A stretch of 31,331 nt of DNA, from NCBI GenBank assembly GCA_028286165.1, contig JAPYMU010000184.1, positions 1-31,331 of the forward strand. The letters run 5' to 3'. Position 1 is the first letter of the stretch. Each line of letters begins with the position of its first letter. This document shows, piece by piece, positions 7,905 through 14,561 of the stretch. A program made the translations under genes and the position numbers. The notes below the pieces were generated by a model. It searched no databases, was not told the origin of the DNA, and saw only the letters and a list, made by a program, of their open reading frames with translations. The stretch comes from Spongiicolonus versatilis (GTDB lineage: Bacteria > Pseudomonadota > Gammaproteobacteria > Arenicellales > Spongiicolonaceae).

Positions 7905-7913
7905 ATTTTACCA
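7905..7913 (-). promoter_or_regulatory. Candidate trpF promoter overlapping the truA stop
   Basis: The minus strand reads TGGTAAAAT, a TGn extended -10 (hexamer 7910-7905), across the truA stop codon. It is followed by a 21-base stretch that is almost all C and T, then the trpF GTG. The tract could be an S1-type ribosome entry signal in place of a Shine-Dalgarno sequence. Promoter function is inferred. Confidence 0.35.
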
Positions 7914-8705
7914 GAACCGGCAAACATTCAGCGGCGCCTCCACTTTGTACTGCGGCGGATAAGTCACCCGCGCCAAATACAGGCCGTCGGGCGGCGCGGT
8001 GGCTCCGGCCAGGGCGCGCTCGCCGGACGCCAGAACCTGCGCCGCCCAGGCCGGCTCATGTTCGCCGCCGCCCACCGCAAGCAGGGTGCCGGCAAGGTTG
8101 CGCACCATGTGGTGCAAGAAACCGTCAGCCTCCACATCAAGCCACAGCCAGGGGCCGCTGCGGTTGACTTCCAGACGGTGCACGGTGCGCAACGGCGAGC
8201 GCGCCTGGCATGCCGCCGCGCGCAACGCGCTGAAATCGTGGCGGCCGACAAAACAGCGCGCGGCTTCGGCCATGGCATCGACGCTGAGGGCGCGGCGGTG
8301 CCAGGTGACTTTGCGGCGCAGGTAGGTCGGCGGCGTGCCGCGGTTGAGGATGACGTAGCGGTACCAGCGCGCGAGGGCCGAAAAGCGCGCGTGAAAACCC
8401 GCGTCAACCGCGACGATGTGCAGCAGGGAAACGCTGTCCGGCAATTCGGTGTTCACGCCGCGCAACCAAGAGCGCAGTTCGCGCCGCGCGCGCGTTTCAA
8501 AGTGAACCGCCTGGGCGCAGGCATGCACGCCGGTGTCGGTGCGGCCGGCGACGGTGACGGTGATGTTTTCGTCGGCGACTTTGCCGATGGCGCGCTCCAC
8601 CGCATCTTGCACCGTCGCCACCCCCAGGCCGTCCTGCCGCTGCCAGCCGCAAAATTCGCTGCCATCGTATTCCAGCAGCGCGGCGTAGCGGGTCGGGGAA
8701 ACCAT
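7908..8705 (-). CDS. truA: tRNA pseudouridine(38-40) synthase TruA
   Basis: TruA makes pseudouridine at positions 38-40 of the tRNA anticodon arm. The 265-residue protein has the family core AGRTDTGVHACAQAVHF with the catalytic aspartate, preceded by LLEYDGSEFCGWQRQ and followed by FHARFSALARWYRYVI and FLHHMVRNLAGTLL. It begins with ATG at 8703-8705 and is the first gene of the truA-to-purF run. Only 20 bases separate its start from the trpB start on the other strand. These contain the shared -10 element and leave no room for a conventional leader or ribosome-binding site. Confidence 0.97.
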   Translation of the reverse strand: MVSPTRYAALLEYDGSEFCGWQRQDGLGVATVQDAVERAIGKVADENITVTVAGRTDTGVHACAQAVHFETRARRELRSWLRGVNTELPDSVSLLHIVAVDAGFHARFSALARWYRYVILNRGTPPTYLRRKVTWHRRALSVDAMAEAARCFVGRHDFSALRAAACQARSPLRTVHRLEVNRSGPWLWLDVEADGFLHHMVRNLAGTLLAVGGGEHEPAWAAQVLASGERALAGATAPPDGLYLARVTYPPQYKVEAPLNVCRFW

Positions 8706-8711
8706 TCATGC

Positions 8712-8719
8712 ATTATAAT
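8712..8719. promoter_or_regulatory. Palindromic bidirectional -10 element (truA / trpB)
   Basis: ATTATAAT is its own reverse complement and contains TATAAT on the plus strand (8714-8719) and on the minus strand (8717-8712). Each hexamer ends exactly six bases before a start codon: GTG of trpB at 8726 and ATG of truA at 8705. A TTGCGC on the minus strand (8740-8735) is 17 bases from the truA-direction -10. The trpB direction has no evident -35. Both transcripts would start at their initiation codons. Shared symmetric -10 elements are an established mechanism of divergent transcription in bacteria, but use here is inferred. Confidence 0.6.
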
Positions 8720-8725
8720 CACCGC

Positions 8726-9940
8726 GTGGACACGCCGCGCAAAAACTCCCCCGCGCTTCCCGACGATTCCGGCCATTTTGGAATCTACGGCGGGCGTTAT
8801 GTGCCGGAGACGCTGATGCCGCTGATATTGGAAGTGGAAAAAGCATATGCCAAAGCAACCGCCGACGATTCGTTTCAGCGCGAATTTGACCAGTACGCAA
8901 AGCACTACATCGGCCGCCCGAGCCCGCTGTATTTCGCCCGCCGCCTGAGCGCGCATTTCGGCGGTGCAAAAATCTACTTCAAGCGCGACGAACTCAACCA
9001 CACCGGCGCGCACAAAATTAACAACACCCTCGGGCAGATTCTACTGGCGCGGCGCATGGGCAAGACGCGCATCATCGCCGAAACCGGCGCCGGCCAGCAC
9101 GGCGTGGCGGCGGCGACGGTATGCGCGTTGTTCGACCTGCCGTGCGTGGTCTACATGGGCGAGACCGACATCGCGCGACAAGCGCCGAATGTGTTTCGCA
9201 TGAAATTGCTCGGCGCCGAGGTGGTGCCGGTGACCAGCGGCACCGCGACATTGAAAGACGCGATGAACGAGGCATTGCGCGACTGGGTGAAGAATGTGGA
9301 CAACACTTTTTACATCATCGGCACCGTCGCCGGCCCTCACCCTTACCCGGCCATGGTGCGCAATTTCCAATCGGTCATCGGGCACGAAGTGCGCGAGCAG
9401 ATGCACCAAGCCGAGGGCCGCCTGCCGGACACGCTCATCGCCTGCATCGGCGGCGGCTCCAACGCCATGGGCTTGTTTCATCCTTTCCTCGGTGACGGCA
9501 GCGTACGCATGCTCGGCGTGGAGGCGGCCGGCAAGGGCATCGCAAGCGGACTGCATGCGGCATCGCTCACCGGCGGCGAGCCCGGCGTTTTGCACGGCAA
9601 CCGCACCTACCTTTTGCAGACCGACGACGGGCAAATCAAAGATGCGCATTCCATCTCGGCCGGCCTGGACTACCCCGGCATCGGCCCGGAACACGCCCAC
9701 CTTCACGACCGCGGGCGGGTGAAATACGTATCGGCCACCGATGCCGAGGCCCTGGAGGCCTTTCAACTGTGCTCCAAACTGGAGGGCATCATCCCGGCCC
9801 TGGAACCGTCGCACGCCCTCGCCTGCACGGCAAAAATCGCGCCGCAGAAAAAATCCGACCACTTAATCGTGATGAACATGTGCGGGCGCGGCGACAAGGA
9901 TGTGTTTGCGGTCGCCGAACATCTGGGGGTGAAGTTGTGA
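8726..9940 (+). CDS. trpB: Tryptophan synthase beta chain
   Basis: TrpB condenses indole with serine using PLP. The 404-residue protein shows GIYGGRYVPETLMPL, the PLP-lysine segment HTGAHKINNTLGQ, ETGAGQHGVAAAT, the phosphate-binding GGGSNAMGLFHPF and SAGLDYPGIGPEHA. The GTG at 8726 was chosen because it lies one discriminator length after a perfect -10 and just before the conserved region. The in-frame ATG at 8708 would sit upstream of that -10. It overlaps trpA by a GTGA junction. In many relatives trpBA lies in line with trpF and accD, whereas here the pair is inverted and divergent from truA-trpF. Confidence 0.97.
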   Translation: MDTPRKNSPALPDDSGHFGIYGGRYVPETLMPLILEVEKAYAKATADDSFQREFDQYAKHYIGRPSPLYFARRLSAHFGGAKIYFKRDELNHTGAHKINNTLGQILLARRMGKTRIIAETGAGQHGVAAATVCALFDLPCVVYMGETDIARQAPNVFRMKLLGAEVVPVTSGTATLKDAMNEALRDWVKNVDNTFYIIGTVAGPHPYPAMVRNFQSVIGHEVREQMHQAEGRLPDTLIACIGGGSNAMGLFHPFLGDGSVRMLGVEAAGKGIASGLHAASLTGGEPGVLHGNRTYLLQTDDGQIKDAHSISAGLDYPGIGPEHAHLHDRGRVKYVSATDAEALEAFQLCSKLEGIIPALEPSHALACTAKIAPQKKSDHLIVMNMCGRGDKDVFAVAEHLGVKL

Positions 9941-10740
9941 ACGCGACACGGCTGGAACAACGTTTTGCCGCCATAAAAAAAAGCGGGCGCGGCGGACTGG
10001 TGACGTTCCTCACCGCCGGCGACCCGGACGGGGAAACTTTCCGGCAAATTTTGAACGGCCTGCCGGCGGCCGGCGCCGATGTGATTGAAATCGGCATGCC
10101 GTTCTCCGACCCGGTGGCCGACGGCCCGGCGATTCAGGCGGCCGGCCTGCGCGCGTTGCAGGCCGGCATAACGCTGAAAAAGATTCTGCAGGCGGTGCGG
10201 GAGTTTCGTGCAACGGATGCGGCCACGCCGCTGGTGCTGATGGGCTACTACAATCCAATCTACCGTTACGGCGCGGAAAAATTTGCCAGCGATGCCGCCG
10301 ATGCCGGCGCCGACGGTTTAATCATCGTGGACCTGCCGCCCGAGGAAGCCGCCGAGTTGCGCGAGCCGGCGGTCAAGGCCGGCCTGCACTGGATCTGCCT
10401 GGTCACGCCCACCACCGACGGCGCGCGCATGAAAAAAATCCTCGCGCACGCCGGCGGTTTTGTCTACTACGTCTCCATCGCCGGCATCACCGGCACCCAC
10501 TCCGCCGAATTGCAGGCGGTCCGGGAGGCCGTCACCGGCATCCGCCGCCACACCGACCTTCCGGTGGCCGTCGGCTTCGGCATCCGCACCCCTGAACAAG
10601 CCGCCGCCGTCACCCAAGCCGCCGACGCGGCGGTGGTGGGGTCGGCACTGGTGGGGACAATCGCCGAGTCGCTGGACGGCGCATGGGGGGAAATAGCGGA
10701 AAAGGTTTTGCGGCGGGTGGGGGAGTTGGCGGGGAAGTGA
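9937..10740 (+). CDS. trpA: Tryptophan synthase alpha chain
   Basis: TrpA cleaves indole-3-glycerol phosphate and passes indole to TrpB. The 267-residue TIM barrel shows LVTFLTAGDPD, VIEIGMPFSDPVADGP (acidic catalytic residue region), LMGYYNPIYRYG, LIIVDLPPEEA, YYVSIAGITG and VAVGFGIRTPEQA. The GTG start at 9937-9939 overlaps the trpB stop, giving coupled synthesis of the two subunits. It is convergent with the small gene ending at 10748, with only seven bases between. Confidence 0.97.
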   Translation: MNATRLEQRFAAIKKSGRGGLVTFLTAGDPDGETFRQILNGLPAAGADVIEIGMPFSDPVADGPAIQAAGLRALQAGITLKKILQAVREFRATDAATPLVLMGYYNPIYRYGAEKFASDAADAGADGLIIVDLPPEEAAELREPAVKAGLHWICLVTPTTDGARMKKILAHAGGFVYYVSIAGITGTHSAELQAVREAVTGIRRHTDLPVAVGFGIRTPEQAAAVTQAADAAVVGSALVGTIAESLDGAWGEIAEKVLRRVGELAGK

Positions 10741-10759
10741 GAGACCGCTATCTCTTCCC
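10733..10759. terminator. Possible bidirectional hairpin between trpA and the small gene
   Basis: AGAGA (10740-10744) and TCTCT (10751-10755) form a five-base stem with a six-base loop, and flanking GGG and CCC could lengthen it across a bulge. It lies over the trpA stop and the end of the convergent gene. There is no U-tract on either strand, so termination is only a suggestion. Confidence 0.25.
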
Positions 10760-10912
10760 GCTTAGTATCCACTGCCGCACTTTTCGTATCACATTTTCGC
10801 CCGTGCGTTTAACCGGTCTGAGACTCGCAATAGCCCTGGGCCTGCCCTGCTCATCAAGCGACACAGACAAAACCTGCCCGGCGGGAATTGTTTCATTGTA
10901 ATTCTTGTTCAT
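10748..10912 (-). CDS. 54-residue protein of unknown function, after a methyltransferase
   Basis: I do not recognise this protein. It begins MNKNYNETIPAGQVLSVSLD, continues with a basic middle (RPVKRTGENVIRKVRQ) and ends in SGKR, so it is small and positively charged with no membrane segment or signal peptide. The start at ATG 10910-10912 is decided by the strongest Shine-Dalgarno sequence in the window (GGGGAGGA at 10926-10919, spacing six). It overlaps the end of the preceding methyltransferase gene by 20 bases, so the two are probably translated together. Possible roles are a methyltransferase accessory or control factor, which is inference from position only. Confidence 0.7.
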   Translation of the reverse strand: MNKNYNETIPAGQVLSVSLDEQGRPRAIASLRPVKRTGENVIRKVRQWILSGKR

Positions 10913-11813
10913 TTTGAATCCTCCCCAGCGCAATTTGCGTGTAGTCGGGGTCAATCTCAAACCCGATAAATTTACGGCTATCCTGAACTGCGGCCACCCC
11001 GGTCGTGCCGCTTCCCATGAACGGGTCCAGCACCGTCTGCCGCTCAATTGTGAACAGGCGAATCAGTTGGCGCATGACAAGCACCGGCTTGACCGTCATA
11101 TGCCCGGTTGCTTTTCCTTTTTTAGGCTTGGGGCATTCCAGTATGGTTCCGGGAAACCCGTTGCCCATAACGGACTGCTCCGGCGATATCAGGCCGGTTT
11201 TGTGCGCCAGCCAGTTGTTGATGAACGTCCCTTCCCGGGGCTTTTGCGCAAGAACGATGGGCTCAAACTGCGGCTTCAACTGCGGCGTCTTCCGCCCCGC
11301 AATTTCGCGGATGATTTTAAGTTTTTCATTCTGCGGCAGTTTCATCTTGCGCACAAAATGCTCCTGGGAAAACGCCTTGGCCTGCCCCTCGTATTTCCAC
11401 GCCAGCATGTCCCGAATCTCAAAACCGGCGCGGTCAAACGCCGACCCCACCGCATATGACAGCCGCGCCTGGCAAAAAACCGCGGCAAAGCCGCCGGGTT
11501 TCAACACCCGGTAAATCCCGCCGGCCACATTGAACATGAACTCCTCAAGATGTTTCCCCTGCTGCTTGTCGAATTTCATCCCCGCCGGCAACCCCCCGAT
11601 GACTCCGGGTTTGACTCTTTTGTCCAGTTTGGATTTATCCCAATCACCATCCATTCCATCCAGAAAATAAGGCGGGTCGGTGGCAACAAAATGCACCGAA
11701 TCCGCAGGCAGGCCGTCCATTCCTTCCAGACAATCAATGTTGCGGACATCCCACATTTCGGGCCCGTTGCCGCGCAAATTCCCATCCGGAATTTTACATT
11801 CTTTTCTTTGCAT
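10893..11813 (-). CDS. DNA methyltransferase (N6-A/N4-C type, DPPY)
   Basis: A 306-residue S-adenosylmethionine-dependent amino-methyltransferase. The catalytic motif TDPPYF is near residues 45-50 and the SAM-binding motif DPFMGSGTTG near 263-272, so motif IV precedes motif I as in the beta class (N6_N4_Mtase family). DPPY is typical of adenine-N6 enzymes but also occurs in cytosine-N4 enzymes. The ATG at 11811-11813 is chosen because a perfect TATAAT ends seven bases upstream. A TTG at 11837 would lie before that -10. Base use is visibly less GC-rich than in trp and leu genes. No restriction endonuclease gene is adjacent. It follows another methyltransferase and precedes a small overlapping gene. 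Confidence 0.9.
   Translation of the reverse strand: MQRKECKIPDGNLRGNGPEMWDVRNIDCLEGMDGLPADSVHFVATDPPYFLDGMDGDWDKSKLDKRVKPGVIGGLPAGMKFDKQQGKHLEEFMFNVAGGIYRVLKPGGFAAVFCQARLSYAVGSAFDRAGFEIRDMLAWKYEGQAKAFSQEHFVRKMKLPQNEKLKIIREIAGRKTPQLKPQFEPIVLAQKPREGTFINNWLAHKTGLISPEQSVMGNGFPGTILECPKPKKGKATGHMTVKPVLVMRQLIRLFTIERQTVLDPFMGSGTTGVAAVQDSRKFIGFEIDPDYTQIALGRIQNEQELQ
10919..10926 (-). promoter_or_regulatory. Strong Shine-Dalgarno sequence of the 54-residue gene
   Basis: The minus strand reads GGGGAGGA six bases before ATG 10912. It sits inside the 3' end of the methyltransferase gene and fixes the start of the small gene. Its strength contrasts with the lack of such sites before most other genes here. 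Confidence 0.75.
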
Positions 11814-11820
11814 GCACGCC

Positions 11821-11826
11821 ATTATA
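11821..11826 (-). promoter_or_regulatory. -10 element of the DPPY methyltransferase, predicted leaderless
   Basis: TATAAT on the minus strand (11826-11821) ends seven bases before ATG 11813, predicting a transcript that starts at the initiation codon. It lies in the 39-base gap after the upstream methyltransferase and suggests independent expression of the downstream one. Confidence 0.5.
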
Positions 11827-11852
11827 CCGCCCGGCAAAATGAGAAAAATGAT

Positions 11853-12878
11853 TTACAGCGCAAACTTCACTGAGCGAATCCGTTCACAAGACAACAGGAC
11901 AAACTCAGGGTTGATTTCAAAACCCACGCCATTCCGCCCCTCGATTGCCGAGGCAATAAGCGCCGTCCCCGATCCCAGAAAAGGATCAAGCACCGTTTCC
12001 CCGACATAACTGTATGCCTTAATCAGCCGCTGAGGCAACTCCACCGGAAACGGCGCCGCATGGCTGCGGTTGCCGCCGCTTTTTTCCGGCTTCATCAGCC
12101 ACACATCCGAGTTTTTCAGGCTGAGCCAGAAATCTTTGTCCAGCCGGGAATCTTCCTTGTCCTTTTTGCTGAGGTGCCCGTATTTGGCAAAGCCTTTTTT
12201 CTCCGGCTTGCCGAATTCCAGAATGTATTCGTGCATATTGTTAATCAATATGCCGCCGGGATACGGATAGGTGCCGAAATGCGCGCGCACCCCGTTGGTT
12301 TTGTGCCAGATAATATCGCGCTTAAAAATAAAGCCGATGCTCTCGCACAAATCTATGCTTTTGCCCACAAGGTTAAGCGTTCTGAAACTGTTGTTCTCCC
12401 TGAGGGGAAGATTCATGATGTTCAGAAAAAACTTCCGGCCCGGCTGCAGCACGCGAAAAACCTCCGCCCACACCCTGCCAATCTCCCCAAACCACGAATC
12501 AAGTTGATGGACATTGCCCAGGTCATTGTCCAGATTCCTGGAATACATCTTCGCATTGAAATACGGCGGCGATGTGATGCACAGATGAACGCTGCCATCG
12601 GCAACAGCCGACATATCCTGGGAGTTGCCGTGAACAACCGACTGGGTTGTCCGCCCAATCCGAATTTTTGAGATTGTTTCAACTTCAGCGCCTCCCCTCT
12701 TCCGGCCGGCGCACTTCACCCGGTCTATGTCATCCAGATTAAAACGATACTGGCCGCTGGCGGATTTGCGCGCTTTGACAAGCCCTTCCCTGGCCAGCGC
12801 GCGCACACGGTCCACCGAGACCCCAAGATAGGACGCCACCTCCACCACCGACAAATATTGCCTGTTCTGGTAATCCAT
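11853..12878 (-). CDS. DNA methyltransferase with N-terminal helix-turn-helix domain (TSPPY)
   Basis: A 341-residue amino-methyltransferase. Residues 1-55 form a MerR/excisionase-like helix-turn-helix (YLSVVEVASYLGVSVDRVRA, then YRFNLDDIDRV), unusual on a methyltransferase. The catalytic motif TSPPYF is at 102-107, typical of N4-cytosine enzymes, and the SAM motif DPFLGSGTALIA is at 298-309, giving the beta-class order. The start ATG at 12876-12878 has GAGG at 12884-12881, overlapping the asd stop, with four bases between the genes. It is therefore cotranscribed with leuC-leuD-asd unless an unseen promoter exists. It could be self-regulating or guided to sites by the helix-turn-helix domain. 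Its less GC-rich sequence suggests horizontal acquisition. Confidence 0.9.
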   Translation of the reverse strand: MDYQNRQYLSVVEVASYLGVSVDRVRALAREGLVKARKSASGQYRFNLDDIDRVKCAGRKRGGAEVETISKIRIGRTTQSVVHGNSQDMSAVADGSVHLCITSPPYFNAKMYSRNLDNDLGNVHQLDSWFGEIGRVWAEVFRVLQPGRKFFLNIMNLPLRENNSFRTLNLVGKSIDLCESIGFIFKRDIIWHKTNGVRAHFGTYPYPGGILINNMHEYILEFGKPEKKGFAKYGHLSKKDKEDSRLDKDFWLSLKNSDVWLMKPEKSGGNRSHAAPFPVELPQRLIKAYSYVGETVLDPFLGSGTALIASAIEGRNGVGFEINPEFVLLSCERIRSVKFAL

Positions 12879-12882
12879 TGCC

Positions 12883-13917
12883 TCATGCAGTTTTTCTCAA
12901 CCCCACCCCCTCCCCCGCCAGCACCTCGGCGATCTGTACGCTGTTCAGCGCCGCGCCTTTGCGCACGTTGTCGGACACCACCCACAGGTTCAGGCCGTTG
13001 GGGTGCGAGATGTCTTCGCGCACGCGGCCGACGAAGACTTGGTTGCGGTTGGCGGCATCGCTGGCGGCGGTGGGGTAGCCGCCGGGTTTGTGTTCGTCAA
13101 TGACGCTGACGCCGGGAGCGCCGGCGAGGATTTCCAGCGCCTCGGCCGCGCTCAGTTTGCCGCGCGTTTCCAGGTGCACCGCCTCGGAGTGGCCGTAGAA
13201 CACCGGCACCCGCACCGCCGTCGCGTTGATGCGGATGGTTTCATCCTCCAGAATTTTCCGCGTTTCCCAGACAATTTTCATTTCCTCGCGGGTGTAGCCG
13301 TTGTCCTGAAAAACGTCGATGTGCGGCACGGCGTTGAAGGCGGCCTGCTTGGCGCCGCCCGAAGTTTGCGCCGGGCGGCCGTTCAGCAGCGCCGCGCTCT
13401 GCTCGGCCAACTCGGTGACGGCGCGGCGGCCGGCGCCGGAAACCGACTGGTAGGTGCACACATTCACCCGCGCAAGTCCGGCGGCGTCATACAGCGGCTT
13501 CAACGCCACCACCAGTTGGATGGTGGAGCAGTTGGGGTTGGCGATGATGCCGCGGTGGCCGGCGACGGCGTGCGGGTTCACCTCCGGCACCACCAGCGGA
13601 ATTTCCCGGTCGTAGCGAAACTGCGAACTGTTGTCGATCACCACGCAGCCGGCGCCCACCGCGCGCGGCGCAAACTCGGCCGACACCGTTGCGCCGGCCG
13701 AGGACAGCGCGATGTCGGCGCGGGAAAAATCAAACTTCGCCAACTCGCCGACGCGCAACTCGGCGCCGCCGCAATGCACCGTCTCCCCGGCCGAACGCTC
13801 GCTGGCCAGCGCGAACACCTCGGCCAGCGGCAATGCGCTCTCGGCCAGGATTTCCAGCATGGCCTCACCCACCACGCCGGTGGCGCCGACCACGGCGACG
13901 CGATAACCGGCGGCCAT
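12883..13917 (-). CDS. asd: Aspartate-semialdehyde dehydrogenase
   Basis: Asd reduces aspartyl phosphate to aspartate semialdehyde, the branch point to lysine, diaminopimelate, threonine and methionine. The 344-residue protein has the NADP-binding start YRVAVVGATGVVGEAM, the catalytic cysteine in ANPNCSTIQ and the SGAGRRAVTEL and RVPVFYGHSEAVH segments. Its ATG shares a base with the leuD stop (TGATG), so translation is coupled. In many proteobacteria leuB lies between leuD and asd. Here it is absent, and two methyltransferases follow asd where fimV is common. Confidence 0.97.
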   Translation of the reverse strand: MAAGYRVAVVGATGVVGEAMLEILAESALPLAEVFALASERSAGETVHCGGAELRVGELAKFDFSRADIALSSAGATVSAEFAPRAVGAGCVVIDNSSQFRYDREIPLVVPEVNPHAVAGHRGIIANPNCSTIQLVVALKPLYDAAGLARVNVCTYQSVSGAGRRAVTELAEQSAALLNGRPAQTSGGAKQAAFNAVPHIDVFQDNGYTREEMKIVWETRKILEDETIRINATAVRVPVFYGHSEAVHLETRGKLSAAEALEILAGAPGVSVIDEHKPGGYPTAASDAANRNQVFVGRVREDISHPNGLNLWVVSDNVRKGAALNSVQIAEVLAGEGVGLRKTA

Positions 13918-14561
13918 CAGTTAAACACCCACGGCGCTTCCGCTTTGCGGCGCGCCTCAAATTTTTCAATCTCGCCACGGTGCTGCAGAGTCAGCCCGAT
14001 GTCGTCCAGACCGTTGAGCAGGCGTTCTTTAAGCGCTGCGTCCACGGTGAACCGGAACACCTCGCCGGCCGGCGCCGTCACCGTCTGCGCCGGCAGGTCC
14101 ACCGCGATTTTGCAGCCCGGCGCCGCCGCCACCTCGGCGAACAGTTGGTCCACCTCCGCCGCCGCCAGCGCCACCGGCAGGATGCCGTTCTTAAAACAGT
14201 TGCCGTAAAAAATATCGGCAAAACTCGGCGCGATGATGCAACGAATGCCGTAGTCCAGCAGCGCCCACGGCGCATGCTCGCGCGACGAGCCGCAGCCGAA
14301 ATTGCCGCGCGCCAGAAGCACCTGTGCGCCACGGTAATGCTCGTGGTTGAGCACAAAATCCGGGTTCAGCCGCCGCTTGCCGTGGTCGTCACCCACATCG
14401 CCGGGGTCAAGGTAGCGCCAGTCGTCAAAAAGATTGGGCCCGAAACCGCTGCGCGCGATGGACTTCAGATACTGCTTCGGAATGATCTGGTCAGTGTCCA
14501 CATTGGGCCGGTCCAGCGGCACCGCCACGCCGTGCACCTGTTGAAAAGATTCCACCGTCAA
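13917..14561 (-). CDS. leuD: 3-isopropylmalate dehydratase small subunit
   Basis: LeuD pairs with LeuC to isomerise 2-isopropylmalate to 3-isopropylmalate in leucine synthesis. The 214-residue swivel-domain protein shows VDTDQIIPKQYLKSI, NFGCGSSREHAPWAL (substrate-binding loop) and IIAPSFADIFYGNCFKNG, and is the typical size. The start is TTG at 14559-14561, overlapping the leuC stop (TTGA), or GTG two codons later (14553-14555). The adjacent asd start overlaps its stop by one base. Confidence 0.97.
   Translation of the reverse strand: MTVESFQQVHGVAVPLDRPNVDTDQIIPKQYLKSIARSGFGPNLFDDWRYLDPGDVGDDHGKRRLNPDFVLNHEHYRGAQVLLARGNFGCGSSREHAPWALLDYGIRCIIAPSFADIFYGNCFKNGILPVALAAAEVDQLFAEVAAAPGCKIAVDLPAQTVTAPAGEVFRFTVDAALKERLLNGLDDIGLTLQHRGEIEKFEARRKAEAPWVFN

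Noticed and set aside
8706..8725. trp leader peptide and attenuator before trpB
   Set aside because: Only 20 bases separate the truA and trpB start codons, so there is no space for a leader peptide or hairpins.
8708..8725. trpB starting at ATG 8708
   Set aside because: That start would include the -10 element in the coding sequence and leave two bases between divergent genes. The GTG at 8726 fits the promoter and the conserved N-terminus better.
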